Below, piece after piece: positions 7,886 through 16,599 of a DNA stretch of 64,000 nt (positions are counted from its first letter, which is position 1; each line of letters starts with the position of its first letter). Below the pieces are notes generated by a model. It did not search any database. It had not been told where the DNA came from and saw only the letters and a list, made by a program, of their open reading frames with translations. The DNA is taken from contig NZ_SRLQ01000008.1 in NCBI RefSeq assembly GCF_004745805.1, positions 124,001-188,000 on the forward strand, read 5' to 3'. A program made the translations under genes and the position numbers. The stretch is from Mycolicibacterium sp. CH28 (GTDB taxonomy: Bacteria; Actinomycetota; Actinomycetes; Mycobacteriales; Mycobacteriaceae).

Positions 7886-8669
7886 GGTCAACCGTGACCA
7901 AGCCGCACAAGGGTTTCCGATCGTCTCAGTGCAGGGCGTGTCACGCACGCTCGGGGGCCGCAAGGTGCTCGACAATGTCTCGCTGGACGTGCTGCGCGGT
8001 GAGGTCGTCGTCCTCATCGGCCCCTCCGGGGCGGGCAAGACGACGCTGCTGCGGTCGCTCAATCATCTGGAAACCGTCGACAGCGGCCGGATCCTGATCG
8101 CCGGCGTGCCGATCGGCCACCGGGACCTCGACGGCACCAAGAAGGTGAGCATCGGGGAGTTGGCCCGTCGTCGTCGCGAGATCGGATTCGTCTTCCAGCA
8201 TTTCAACCTCTTCCCGCACATGACCGCTGCCGAGAATGTCTGGAACGGACCGGTTCGCGTCCTCGGTGTTGCCAAGGACGAGGCCCGCCGCGACGCCATC
8301 ACGCTGCTGAGCCGGGTCGGCCTCGGCGACAAGGCCGACGCACGCCCGAGCCAACTCTCCGGCGGCCAGCAGCAGCGGGTCGCGATCGCGCGCGCCTTGG
8401 CGATGCGGCCCAAGGTAATGCTTTTCGACGAACCCACCAGTGCCCTTGATGTCGAGATGGTCGGCGAAGTCCTGGCGGTGATGCGCGAACTGGCCAACGA
8501 ACACATGACGATGATGGTCGTCACCCACGAGATGCGTTTCGCTCGGGACGCCGCCGACCGTATCGTCGTCATGGACGGCGGCCGGGTCATCGAAGACGCC
8601 CCACCCGAGCAGCTGTTCGCCAACCCGCAACACGAGCGCACCAAGGCGTTCCTGTCCACAATCCGCTGA
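7866..8669 (+). CDS. Amino-acid ABC transporter, ATP-binding protein (GlnQ type)
   Basis: About 267 residues with all ABC ATPase motifs: Walker A GPSGAGKTT (about 53-61), Q-loop VFQHFNLFPHMT, signature LSGGQQQRVAIARAL (about 163-177), Walker B VMLFDEPTSALD (about 184-195) and switch His in VVTHEMRFA. It closes the importer operon and overlaps the permease end by 20 bp if TTG 7866 is the start. GTG 7929 is a shorter alternative that would cut into the first beta strand, so TTG is preferred; neither has a good ribosome-binding site. Confidence 0.9.
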   Translation: MSNPRCEVNRDQAAQGFPIVSVQGVSRTLGGRKVLDNVSLDVLRGEVVVLIGPSGAGKTTLLRSLNHLETVDSGRILIAGVPIGHRDLDGTKKVSIGELARRRREIGFVFQHFNLFPHMTAAENVWNGPVRVLGVAKDEARRDAITLLSRVGLGDKADARPSQLSGGQQQRVAIARALAMRPKVMLFDEPTSALDVEMVGEVLAVMRELANEHMTMMVVTHEMRFARDAADRIVVMDGGRVIEDAPPEQLFANPQHERTKAFLSTIR

Positions 8670-8720
8670 AGCTGCTGGCATCCGGCCGATTCCGCACCCG
8701 TTCGAGGAGTGATCTTTTCC

Positions 8721-10295
8721 GTGTCTACCTCCCTTGGTGGTCAACCCGCAACAGGAGCGCTGGCGACACCGCACCACCTGGCAACCGAAGCCGGGATCCG
8801 GATGCTGCGCGACGGTGGTACCGCGATCGACGCAGCCATCGCGGCCGCCGCGGTGCTGACCGTGGTCTACCCACACAACGTTGCCCTCGGCGGTGACCTC
8901 TTCGCGTTGATCCGGACACCCGACGGCACGGTGCGGTGTGTCAACGCCTCCGGGTGGGCGCCCAGCGCGGTGGACGCCGCCGAACTTCGCGACCGCCACG
9001 GCGACTGGCTGCCGCCACGGGGCGCCGACCCGGTGACCGTGCCCGGTGGAGTCCGGGGGTGGGAAGCTATGCGCGGGTTCGGTTCCCGCGTCTCGTGGAG
9101 CGCCACGCTCGCCGCCGCCGAGGCAGTCGCCCTTGACGGCGTCGCGGTGTCCCCGTCGCTGGCCACGCACCTCAACGACGTCGAGAACCACGATCTGTTC
9201 GGTACCGAGGATTTCGATCGGGTGTTTCGGCCTCGCGGTGAGCTGCTGAGCGTCGGTGAGATGTTCCGGCAGCCGGAGCTGGCCGCGACGTTCGCGACTC
9301 TTCGGTCCCAGGGGCCCGATGCGTTCTATCGTGGTCAGCTTGCCGAGCAGCTGGTGGCGTTCCTGCGTTCGCGCGAATCCCGGTTTGATCTCGATGATTT
9401 CGCCGACTTCCAGCCCGAGATCCAGGCGCCGCTGCAGGCTGAGTTCGGTGATCTGACGGTGCTGACCAGCCCGCCCAACACTCAGGGCTTCGTGCTCTTG
9501 CACGCGCTCCGGGCGGTTCGCGACGGCGCCGTCGACGATCCGGTGGGTGGCGGCCTGGGCGATCTCCTGCGGGCCTTCCACCGCGGCAACGAGTTTCGTG
9601 ACAACCGGCTGGCCGACCCGCGGTTCGCCGATGTCGAGCTCAGCGAGCTCCCGGAGCTGCGATCCGCGGTCTCGGTGCCGGCCCCGGCACCGCCGCGAGT
9701 GCCTCGCGGGGACACCGTGGGTATCGCCGCCGCCGACGGTGAGGGCTACGCGGTGTCCCTGATCCAGAGCGTGTATCACGCGTTCGGTTCGGGACTCATC
9801 GACCCGGTGACCGGCGTGCTGTTCCACAACCGTGGCTGCGGGTTCTCCCTGGACCCGGCCTCGCCGAACGTGATCGCACCGCGCAAGCGGCCGGCGCACA
9901 CGCTGATGCCGGCGATGACGTTGCGCCAGGGCCGGGTCGCGCACGTGCTGGCGACGATGGGCGGCCAGGGGCAGCCTCAGATCCTCGGTCAGATCCTGCT
10001 ACGTGCCCTCGACGGCGCCGGAGCGATCGAGGCGGTGGCCGCACCCCGCGCCATCGTCGGCAACCAGAGCGGCGGCGGCCCCGACACCGTGACCGTCGAG
10101 GCGAACCTGGCTGCGCCCGCAGTGGCGTCGATCCGCCGGGCCGGCTTCTCCCCGGAGGAGGTGGCGCCGCGTACCGAATCGCTGGGCCAGGCCAACGTGA
10201 TCTTCGTCGACTCCACCGGCGCCATGACGGCGGCCTCCGATCCACGCTCGGATGGCGCCGCGGTCGTGGCGCACTACCCGCGCCCGAACCCGTGA
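8721..10295 (+). CDS. Gamma-glutamyltransferase-family protein
   Basis: 524 residues from GTG 8721, placed after a GAGGAG ribosome-binding site; GTG 8709 is the alternative. GGT enzymes are Ntn hydrolases that self-cleave before a Thr and then hydrolyse or transfer gamma-glutamyl groups. The large-subunit start (ATPHHLATEAGIRMLRDGG) and the small-subunit region are both present: RGDTVGIAAADGEGYAVSLI supplies the expected Thr nucleophile, and GCGFSLDPASPNVIAPRKRP and ATMGGQGQPQ match the later motifs. No signal peptide is obvious, unlike secreted GGTs, so it resembles the YwrD-like branch. It follows the importer operon by 51 bp, suggesting uptake and cleavage of gamma-glutamyl compounds. Confidence 0.8.
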   Translation: MSTSLGGQPATGALATPHHLATEAGIRMLRDGGTAIDAAIAAAAVLTVVYPHNVALGGDLFALIRTPDGTVRCVNASGWAPSAVDAAELRDRHGDWLPPRGADPVTVPGGVRGWEAMRGFGSRVSWSATLAAAEAVALDGVAVSPSLATHLNDVENHDLFGTEDFDRVFRPRGELLSVGEMFRQPELAATFATLRSQGPDAFYRGQLAEQLVAFLRSRESRFDLDDFADFQPEIQAPLQAEFGDLTVLTSPPNTQGFVLLHALRAVRDGAVDDPVGGGLGDLLRAFHRGNEFRDNRLADPRFADVELSELPELRSAVSVPAPAPPRVPRGDTVGIAAADGEGYAVSLIQSVYHAFGSGLIDPVTGVLFHNRGCGFSLDPASPNVIAPRKRPAHTLMPAMTLRQGRVAHVLATMGGQGQPQILGQILLRALDGAGAIEAVAAPRAIVGNQSGGGPDTVTVEANLAAPAVASIRRAGFSPEEVAPRTESLGQANVIFVDSTGAMTAASDPRSDGAAVVAHYPRPNP

Positions 10296-10963
10296 CCGGT
10301 TTCACCCGCGCACATCTGCAGCTGTGGCTGATGCTGGCGCTCACCTTCGTGACCGGACTGCTCGACGCCGTTGGCTACCTCGCGCTGGACCGGGTGTTCA
10401 CCGGCAACATGACCGGCAACGTCGTGATTCTCGGCATGGGTATGGCCGGCGAGGACCAACTGCCCGTCGCCGGACCGCTGGTGGCGCTGTGCGCCTACGT
10501 GGTCGGCGCCGCGGTGGTCGGCCGGTTGCTGCAACGCCGCCGCCAGGGGTGGGAGCCAGTGGTCACCGCGGTATTCGCCACCAGCGCAGTGGTTCTCGCC
10601 GCTGTGGCGGCGGTGCTGACGACCGTCGAGGTCAGCGGCCGGGCGCCAATCGGAGTCGGGGTCGCCGCCACACTGGCCGCGCTGATGGGCGCGCAGGCGG
10701 CAACAGCGCGGATGCTGGCGGTGGCCGACATCACCACGGTCGTGGTGACCTCCACCCTGACGGCCTATGCCAGTGAGACGCTGTTCGGCCCCGGCTGGCT
10801 GTGGCTCACCCACCGTCGGTTGTGGGCGATCGTGGTGATCATCGCCGGAGCGTTCTGTGGTGCTTCGCTATTGCACCTGGGCGCCGGCTTGCCGGTCTAC
10901 GTCGCCGCGGCGGCCACTGCCCTGGTGGCGGTGGTGGGCCACCTCCAGTGGCATGGGCAGTGA
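10292..10963 (+). CDS. DUF1275 (YoaK-like) integral membrane protein
   Basis: 223 residues with about six predicted membrane helices. The motifs FVTGLLDAVGYLALDRVFTG and NMTGNVVILGMG near the N-terminus are characteristic of the DUF1275/YoaK family, whose function is unknown. The GTG start overlaps the GGT stop by 4 bp (GTGA), indicating translational coupling and membership in the same operon. It ends 15 bp from the convergent APC permease gene. Confidence 0.85.
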   Translation: MTGFTRAHLQLWLMLALTFVTGLLDAVGYLALDRVFTGNMTGNVVILGMGMAGEDQLPVAGPLVALCAYVVGAAVVGRLLQRRRQGWEPVVTAVFATSAVVLAAVAAVLTTVEVSGRAPIGVGVAATLAALMGAQAATARMLAVADITTVVVTSTLTAYASETLFGPGWLWLTHRRLWAIVVIIAGAFCGASLLHLGAGLPVYVAAAATALVAVVGHLQWHGQ

Positions 10964-10978
10964 CCGCGCGCAGGCAAC

Positions 10979-12721
10979 CTAGGAGTGCGGGCTCTTGGTG
11001 AACTCCTCGCCCGTCTCGGGATTGATGGCGGTCTCGCCCGGCGGCAGGTTCGACAGGTCCGGCGCGATGACCGTCGGCATGTCACCGGAGTCCGGCAGGC
11101 CGAACATCGGCTCGACCGCGGTGGCCGGGGTGAGCACCAGGTCGGCGCTGGAGCGCCGGGACAGGGTGCGCCCGCGGAAGAAGTCCGGCGAAGCGAACCA
11201 CCACACCACCATCAAGATGACGCCGAGCACCAGCGCACCGATGCCGACGACCGCGACCGCACCGAAGCCGAGGATCGTGACGTTGTTGCCGTCGTTGTCG
11301 GTCAGCCAGTCCGGCTTGGCGTACTGGATCAGGCCGTAGGCGAACACCACCAACAGGATCAGCCCGCCCCCGAGCGGGACAACTCCTCGCATGACGAAAT
11401 CGCGCACGTTCTTGGTGAGGTCCTTGCGGTAGAACCACGCGCAGGCGAACCCGGTCAGGCCGTAGTAGAACGCGATCATCAGACCGACCGAACCGATCAA
11501 CGCCGACAGCAGATTCGGGCTGACGAGGGTGAACAGCACGTAGAACACGATGGATACCGCACCCATCGCGATCGTCGACGTGGTGGGGGTCAGGTAGGTG
11601 CGGTGAATCTTGGCGAACGACGTCGGCAGCGCCCGGTAGACACCCATCGACAGGGTGGTACGCGCGGTCGGCAGGATCGTCGTCTGCGTCGATGCCGAGG
11701 CCGAGGTCAGGATCGACGCCGACAACAGCAGCAGGCCGATCTTGCCCAGGATGCTGTCGCCGAACAGGTCGGGGCCGATCGCGGCAAAGGCGTCCGCGGA
11801 GTTCGCTTCGTTACCCAAGCCGATGCCCTCGGTCCCGGTGCCCGCGAACGCGATTGCCGACACCGACACCAGCGCGTAGGTAGCCAGCAACAGGAACGTC
11901 GAGATCACCGCGGCGCGGCCCGGGGTGGTTCCGGGATCGTCGGACTCCTCGTTGCAGGCGACCGCGGTGTCCCAGCCCCAGTAGATGAAGATGGCGGTCA
12001 GGATCGCCGGGGCGATGACGGTGCTGAAGTCCAGGCCGGCGGGCCAGAACCAGGACAGCGACGGCATCAGCGAGTAGCTCTCGGCCTGGTGGGTGTAGAC
12101 CTTGAACAGCGCGATGACCGAGAACACCAGCAGCACCACGAGTTCGATGCCGAGCAGCGCGTACTGCAGGCGCGCCGACACCTCGATGCCGCGGTAGCAG
12201 ATGTAGGTCATCACGACGATCCAGATGACGCCGGCCACCGTGGACCACAGCGTGCTGTTGGCCAGGTCGGCGGCCGACGACCAGCCGAGGTCGCCGGCGA
12301 AGGTGAAGGAGTAGGCGCCGGCGATCTGGGCGAGGTTGGCCATGACGATGACGTCGGCGGCGATGATGCCCCAGCCGCCCATCCAGCCGATCAGCGGGCC
12401 GAATGCGCGCGACGCCCAGGTGAACGTGGTGCCGCAGTCCGGCTCGGCCTTGTTGAGCTCCTGGTAGGCGACGGCGATCATGTACATCGGGATGAAGGCG
12501 ATGAGCACGATCGCGGGTGCCTTGACGCCCGCCAGCAGTGCGCCGCCACTGGCGACGATCAGCCCCAGGGTCGCGGCCAGCGAGTAGGCCGGGGCTGTCG
12601 ACGCCATTCCGACCACAATGCTGGACAACAGTCCCAGTGCACCGCCTTTGAGACCCTTGCTCTCGACGGTATTGGACGGCCCGGGACTCTCGGGCTGGAG
12701 CGTGAGCTCGCCTTTACTCAT
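10979..12721 (-). CDS. APC-superfamily amino-acid permease
   Basis: 580 residues with about 12-14 hydrophobic helices. The first helix carries the APC substrate motif GLLSSIVVGMASTAPAYSLA (about 29-48), and ELNKAEPDCGTTFTWASRAFGP (about 87-108) is the conserved loop seen in amino-acid/polyamine permeases. The C-terminal tail of about 65 residues is hydrophilic (proline- and aspartate-rich) and presumably cytosolic. Strand and convergent orientation show that it is transcribed separately from the GGT operon. Ligand unknown; the neighbourhood of amine and amino-acid genes suggests an amino acid or polyamine. Confidence 0.85.
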   Translation of the reverse strand: MSKGELTLQPESPGPSNTVESKGLKGGALGLLSSIVVGMASTAPAYSLAATLGLIVASGGALLAGVKAPAIVLIAFIPMYMIAVAYQELNKAEPDCGTTFTWASRAFGPLIGWMGGWGIIAADVIVMANLAQIAGAYSFTFAGDLGWSSAADLANSTLWSTVAGVIWIVVMTYICYRGIEVSARLQYALLGIELVVLLVFSVIALFKVYTHQAESYSLMPSLSWFWPAGLDFSTVIAPAILTAIFIYWGWDTAVACNEESDDPGTTPGRAAVISTFLLLATYALVSVSAIAFAGTGTEGIGLGNEANSADAFAAIGPDLFGDSILGKIGLLLLSASILTSASASTQTTILPTARTTLSMGVYRALPTSFAKIHRTYLTPTTSTIAMGAVSIVFYVLFTLVSPNLLSALIGSVGLMIAFYYGLTGFACAWFYRKDLTKNVRDFVMRGVVPLGGGLILLVVFAYGLIQYAKPDWLTDNDGNNVTILGFGAVAVVGIGALVLGVILMVVWWFASPDFFRGRTLSRRSSADLVLTPATAVEPMFGLPDSGDMPTVIAPDLSNLPPGETAINPETGEEFTKSPHS

Positions 12722-12970
12722 GGCATCTCCTGCTTGAAAGCCTGAATTGAACGAGATGAGACTACGGTTTCAGTGGCAGATGTGCGCGGAATCTGCGGAA
12801 TTGTTTTCCTTGGGGTAACAAGACGATGGAATCGGTGGCAAAACCGGACCTCATTGACGAATTGAGCGGATTATCGCTGCGTCGCCGACGGAACCCGGTC
12901 GGCGCCGCCCGGACGGCGATCTCCATCAATTTGGGTTGATGGACTAACTACTCCGTTACGCTGCTTAGTT
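12722..12970. other. Divergent intergenic region between APC permease and acyl-CoA dehydrogenase
   Basis: 249 bp with no convincing gene. Lower GC than its surroundings in places, as expected for two divergent promoters. A weak symmetry ACTAA (12943-12947) / TTAGT (12965-12969) lies just before the dehydrogenase GTG. It is too short and too widely spaced to call an operator. Confidence 0.4.
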
Positions 12971-14149
12971 GTGGATTTCGACCTCGACGCCGATCAGCGA
13001 GCCTGGTTGGCAGAGGTGCGGGAGTTTTTGAGCGAGAACGTCACTGACGCGCTGCGCGCCGAGATCGCCGAACACAATCTCGAGCACCCCGGCGGTGAGG
13101 TGGAGCAATTCCGCCGCACGTTGGGTGCCAAGGGCTGGTTCGGGCTGAACTGGCCCGCGGAGTACGGCGGGCTGGGGTTGGGTCCGGTATACCTGCACCT
13201 GCTGATCACCGAGTTCGAGTACTGGGGTGTGCCGGGTCCCGACTTCACTGTCACGTCGATCGCGCCGATGATCATGCGCCACGGCACCGAACAGAACAAG
13301 CGGGATTTCCTCCCGCTCATCGCCCGCGGCGAAATGACCTGCGCCCTAGGCTATTCCGAGCCCGATGCCGGCACGGACCTAGCTTCGCTGCGCACCAAGG
13401 CGGTGCGCGACGGCGACGAATGGGTAATCAACGGGTCCAAGATCTGGAACAGCGGAGCTCAGCGGTCCACCCACGAGTGGTTGTGCGTGCGAACCGACCC
13501 GACCGCACCGCGGCACCGCGGCATCTCGGTGATCGTCGTCCCGGTCGACAGCCCCGGCGTGCGGATCCGGCCGTTGATCGCCTGGTCCGGTTACCGCACC
13601 AATGAGGTCTTCTTCGATGATGTGCGGGTGCCGGTGACCAACCTCATCGGCGCGGAGAATCGCGGATGGTCCTACATCACCGGCGCTCTCGACCTCGAGC
13701 GCGGCGCCCTGACCAACGCGGGCGATCTGCGGCGCGGGCTCGACGAGCTGCAGGTGCTGGCGCGGATGCCGCGACGCGACGGTTCCGTTCCGATCGACAC
13801 CCCGGGGTTCCGGCGTCGTCTGGCACAGGCCGAGGCCGACGTCGAAGTCGCCGGCCTGATGGGCTACGAAGCCTCGTCGCTGCTCGCCGACGGGATCATC
13901 CCGACCGTCGAGGTCAGCGTCGAGAAGGTCTTCAGCAGCGAACTGCGGCAGCGCATCGCCGATCTGGGCATGGACCTGCTGGGCGCCGAGGGCCTGCTGG
14001 CGCACCGAAATCCGGAGGCGCCGGCGGGCGGGAGATTCGAGAAGCTCTACCGGTTCGCCCCGCTGATGCGTTTCGGCGGCGGCACCAACGAGGTACTCCG
14101 GGACGTCATCGCCCAACGCGGCAACGGCATGCCGTCCTACGGGCGGTGA
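12971..14149 (+). CDS. Acyl-CoA dehydrogenase, subunit 1 of a pair (FadE-like)
   Basis: 392 residues from GTG 12971. Acyl-CoA dehydrogenase fold: N-terminal helical domain, FAD/substrate beta domain with ALGYSEPDAGTDLASLRTKA (about 122-141) and WVINGSKIWNSGAQRS, and C-terminal helical domain with LGAEGLL and MRFGGGTNEVLRDVIAQRG (about 366-384). It would oxidise an acyl-CoA at the alpha-beta bond and pass electrons to ETF. Lies 1 bp before a second, shorter dehydrogenase gene. Such adjacent pairs in mycobacteria commonly form alpha2-beta2 heterotetramers used for sterol side chains or unusual acyl-CoAs (family knowledge). Substrate not assignable. Confidence 0.85.
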   Translation: MDFDLDADQRAWLAEVREFLSENVTDALRAEIAEHNLEHPGGEVEQFRRTLGAKGWFGLNWPAEYGGLGLGPVYLHLLITEFEYWGVPGPDFTVTSIAPMIMRHGTEQNKRDFLPLIARGEMTCALGYSEPDAGTDLASLRTKAVRDGDEWVINGSKIWNSGAQRSTHEWLCVRTDPTAPRHRGISVIVVPVDSPGVRIRPLIAWSGYRTNEVFFDDVRVPVTNLIGAENRGWSYITGALDLERGALTNAGDLRRGLDELQVLARMPRRDGSVPIDTPGFRRRLAQAEADVEVAGLMGYEASSLLADGIIPTVEVSVEKVFSSELRQRIADLGMDLLGAEGLLAHRNPEAPAGGRFEKLYRFAPLMRFGGGTNEVLRDVIAQRGNGMPSYGR

Positions 14150-14150
14150 C

Positions 14151-15254
14151 ATGAGACTGGTTGCCGGGCAAGACGAGCGGGATCTCGCAGCGAGCCTGCG
14201 CGGATTGTTGACCGCCGGACGCGCCGATCTGTGGAGCGATCTCGTCGCCGCGGGTGTCATGGGCCTCGGCCTGCCGGAGGTGTTCGGCGGATCCGGTGGC
14301 ACACTCGGCGATCTCGGCGTCTTCTCCCGTGAGGCGGGGCGGGCGTTGTGCCCGGTGCGCGTACACAGCACCGTGTTCGCCGCCCACGCGGTGCACCTGC
14401 TCGGTGGCGAGCAGTCCTGCCGTCGGTGGCTGCCCGAACTGGCCGCGGGCCGGATTGCGGGTACCACCGCATTGTGGAACGCCAACGACGCCGCCGACGT
14501 GGCCGCGACCGTGCGCGCCGACCCTACCCGCGACGGTGGCTGGCGAATCACCGGCACAGCCGATTTCGTCGCCGATGCCGATACTGCCGACGTCGTCGTC
14601 GTCTCCGGACTTGACCCGTCGGGAAACACCCTCGGCTTCGTCGTGGCCCTGCGGAACTCCGGTGTGACCCTGCGACCGCTGGTCCTGATGGGCGGCCACC
14701 ACGCGTCGTGCGTGCGCTTCGACGACGTACCGGTCGATGACGTGCTCAACGATGGTGCGCCGCTCGACTGGGACCAGCTTCGGCGGACCGCCAACGCCGC
14801 GACGGCGCTGATATCGCTGGACCTGGTCGGCGTCGGCGAATCGGTCATGGAGCGGACAGTGCGCTACACCACGATGCGCCACCAGTTCGGCCGGCCGATC
14901 GCCTCGTTCCAGGCCGCCCAGCACATCGTGGCCGATATGCACATAGCCCTGTCGGCGGCTCGGCTGGCCGCCCAATCCGCGGTGTTCTGGATAGGCCAGG
15001 GCCGCATCGGGATTCGTGAAACCGCGATTGCGCGGATTCAGGCCGCCACCGCAGCCAAGCGGGCCACTCTCGACGCCCACCAGCTGCATGGCGGGATGGG
15101 GTACGTGGTGGAGACCGATTTGCACCGGTGGTCGGAACGGGCCCGCGTGCTTTCCACTCTGGGCGGAGGAGCCGACACCGCGGCGACCTGGCTCGACGAC
15201 GACAACAGTCGCGCGGGGGTCGCGGACCGGTTGCGGCGCACGGACGGCCGCTAA
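14151..15254 (+). CDS. Acyl-CoA dehydrogenase, subunit 2 of a pair (FadE-like)
   Basis: 367 residues, ATG one base after the previous stop. The ACAD C-terminal domain is well kept: TTMRHQFGRPIASFQAAQHI (about 240-259) and LDAHQLHGGMGYVVETDLHRW (about 305-325). The N-terminal and middle domains are divergent, and the middle-domain substrate motif of its partner (SEPDAGTD) is replaced by WNANDAADVAATV. That asymmetry is what paired heteromeric dehydrogenases show, one subunit carrying most FAD contacts and the other the catalytic base or vice versa. Which subunit is catalytic cannot be settled by eye. Confidence 0.82.
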   Translation: MRLVAGQDERDLAASLRGLLTAGRADLWSDLVAAGVMGLGLPEVFGGSGGTLGDLGVFSREAGRALCPVRVHSTVFAAHAVHLLGGEQSCRRWLPELAAGRIAGTTALWNANDAADVAATVRADPTRDGGWRITGTADFVADADTADVVVVSGLDPSGNTLGFVVALRNSGVTLRPLVLMGGHHASCVRFDDVPVDDVLNDGAPLDWDQLRRTANAATALISLDLVGVGESVMERTVRYTTMRHQFGRPIASFQAAQHIVADMHIALSAARLAAQSAVFWIGQGRIGIRETAIARIQAATAAKRATLDAHQLHGGMGYVVETDLHRWSERARVLSTLGGGADTAATWLDDDNSRAGVADRLRRTDGR

Positions 15255-15417
15255 CCGAGACCCACTGACGCGCCGGCTCCAGCCAGTCGGACGCGGGTTT
15301 TAGCCAGGTGGCGGATTCCCGTCCCACTGCTGTCAAGTCACGCTTGCTGCGCAGGTGAGGGGCCGCAGTATGCCACGCCGACGGCGCCGTCAACAAACGT
15401 AGAGAGGGGAGCCGTCG

Positions 15418-16599
15418 ATGCAGGCTCGGAGTCGTTCTTTTGTGTCTGGCGTCGCATTTGCCAGTGCAGCCGCCATTGTCGCAACCGCCCCGGCGGTCGT
15501 GTCGGGCGGCGCGCTGGCGGCGTCCGAGGTGTACCAACCGCTTGCGGTCCGCACTGAGAACATCGAGCTCGCCGGGCTGGCCGACATCACGGTCAAGGGG
15601 ATCAACGATGCTTTCTGGAGCGGATGGGGCGGCTACATCGGCCCCGTCAACGGCCAACCGGACAAGTACTACCCCAACATCAACCCCACCGGCACCAGCC
15701 CGGTCTATGTATCCGGCGCTTCCGGCGTCGCCTATTACGTCATCGACGAAGCCTTGAGTCAGTTCGGATCCGTCAACCTGGACAACTACTTCTTCGAGGC
15801 GGGCGCCTACTACGGAACCGGGAAGGCCACCACGGGTGGTGCTGTGGGTGCGCTGATCTACGTCGGTAGCAGTGAGCTCTTCGGGGACAAGTCGCCGATT
15901 GCGCAGCTGGCCAAGACGGTCTTCTACTACGGGATCACGCCGATCATTCAATCGACGATCCTCCAATTGTCAACGGTGGTCCCCAAAGTGAACATCGGAC
16001 CGGTCAAGGTCGGCGGCGGGATCCTGGCGAGCCTGTACTTCACCGGCCAGACGCCGGACGGCAAGTACAGCTTCGGATCTGCCGGGCTCTCAGCCGTTCT
16101 CGGCTATGTCGCCACGTCGATCTCGGATGCACTCCCCAAGCCCGGCGCAGCCGTGGTCCCCGGCGCCGCCACCAAACAGGTCACGGCGGCCAAGACCGAC
16201 GAAGTCGCCACCGGCGATGTGGTCAAGGCCCCCGTTACGGCATCGGTTGCTGTCTCGAAGTCCCGGGACAGCGGCACCACCACGGTCGCCGACCCTGCGC
16301 CGCTGGCGAAGGCGACTTCCAAGCCCACCACCTCAGTCGCGGCCAGCTTGGCCTCGAGCGCAACCCCGACCACCAAGGATGCCCCGGCCGCCAAGGATGC
16401 CCCGGCCGCCAAGGACGCCCCGGCCGCCAAGGACGCCTCGGCCGGCACCAAGACCGACCGCGGCGTCGGCGGCTTCAAGACATCGCCACACAACACTGCC
16501 GCCGCTGAATCCGGGGCGGGCAGCGATACTCACAGCGCGGCGGGATCCGCCACGGGCAAGGCCGGCAGCGGAGCGCACGCATCGGGTGCGGAAGGCTAG
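15418..16599 (+). CDS. Secreted Ala/Lys-rich protein with C-terminal tandem repeat
   Basis: 393 residues; not matched to a characterised family. Signal peptide about 1-35 (hydrophobic, ending GGALAAS). A compact Gly/Tyr-rich domain follows (about 40-235), containing FWSGWGGYIGPVNGQPDKYY and repeated YYGTGKATTGGAVGALIYVG-like segments. A long low-complexity tail (about 240-393) is rich in Ala, Lys, Thr and Asp. The tail holds four copies of a KDAPAA-type hexapeptide. Likely cell-envelope exposed or exported. It converges on sdhB, overlapping its stop by 4 bp. Not a PE/PPE protein: the N-terminal PE motif is absent. Confidence 0.7.
   Translation: MQARSRSFVSGVAFASAAAIVATAPAVVSGGALAASEVYQPLAVRTENIELAGLADITVKGINDAFWSGWGGYIGPVNGQPDKYYPNINPTGTSPVYVSGASGVAYYVIDEALSQFGSVNLDNYFFEAGAYYGTGKATTGGAVGALIYVGSSELFGDKSPIAQLAKTVFYYGITPIIQSTILQLSTVVPKVNIGPVKVGGGILASLYFTGQTPDGKYSFGSAGLSAVLGYVATSISDALPKPGAAVVPGAATKQVTAAKTDEVATGDVVKAPVTASVAVSKSRDSGTTTVADPAPLAKATSKPTTSVAASLASSATPTTKDAPAAKDAPAAKDAPAAKDASAGTKTDRGVGGFKTSPHNTAAAESGAGSDTHSAAGSATGKAGSGAHASGAEG
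16375..16446 (+). repeat. 18-bp tandem repeat (4 units) coding KDAPAA
   Basis: Four contiguous 18-bp units at 16375, 16393, 16411 and 16429. The first three encode KDAPAA and the fourth KDASAG. Units differ only at a third-position T/C and in the last unit, so expansion looks recent. It is in frame, so unit number can change without breaking the gene. Confidence 0.9.

Noticed and set aside
7941..9944. 667-codon minus-strand frame under the ABC ATPase and GGT genes
   Set aside because: Antisense shadow of two well-motifed plus-strand genes; Arg/Gly/His-rich translation without any family motif, typical of high-GC antisense frames.
10985..12745. 586-codon plus-strand frame opposite the APC permease
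   Set aside because: Low-complexity Arg/Gln/Gly-rich translation on the strand opposite a clear permease; no ribosome-binding site or motif.
16375..16446. Tandem repeats considered as a CRISPR array
   Set aside because: Repeats are contiguous, in frame with a coding sequence, 18 bp, with no spacers and no cas genes.
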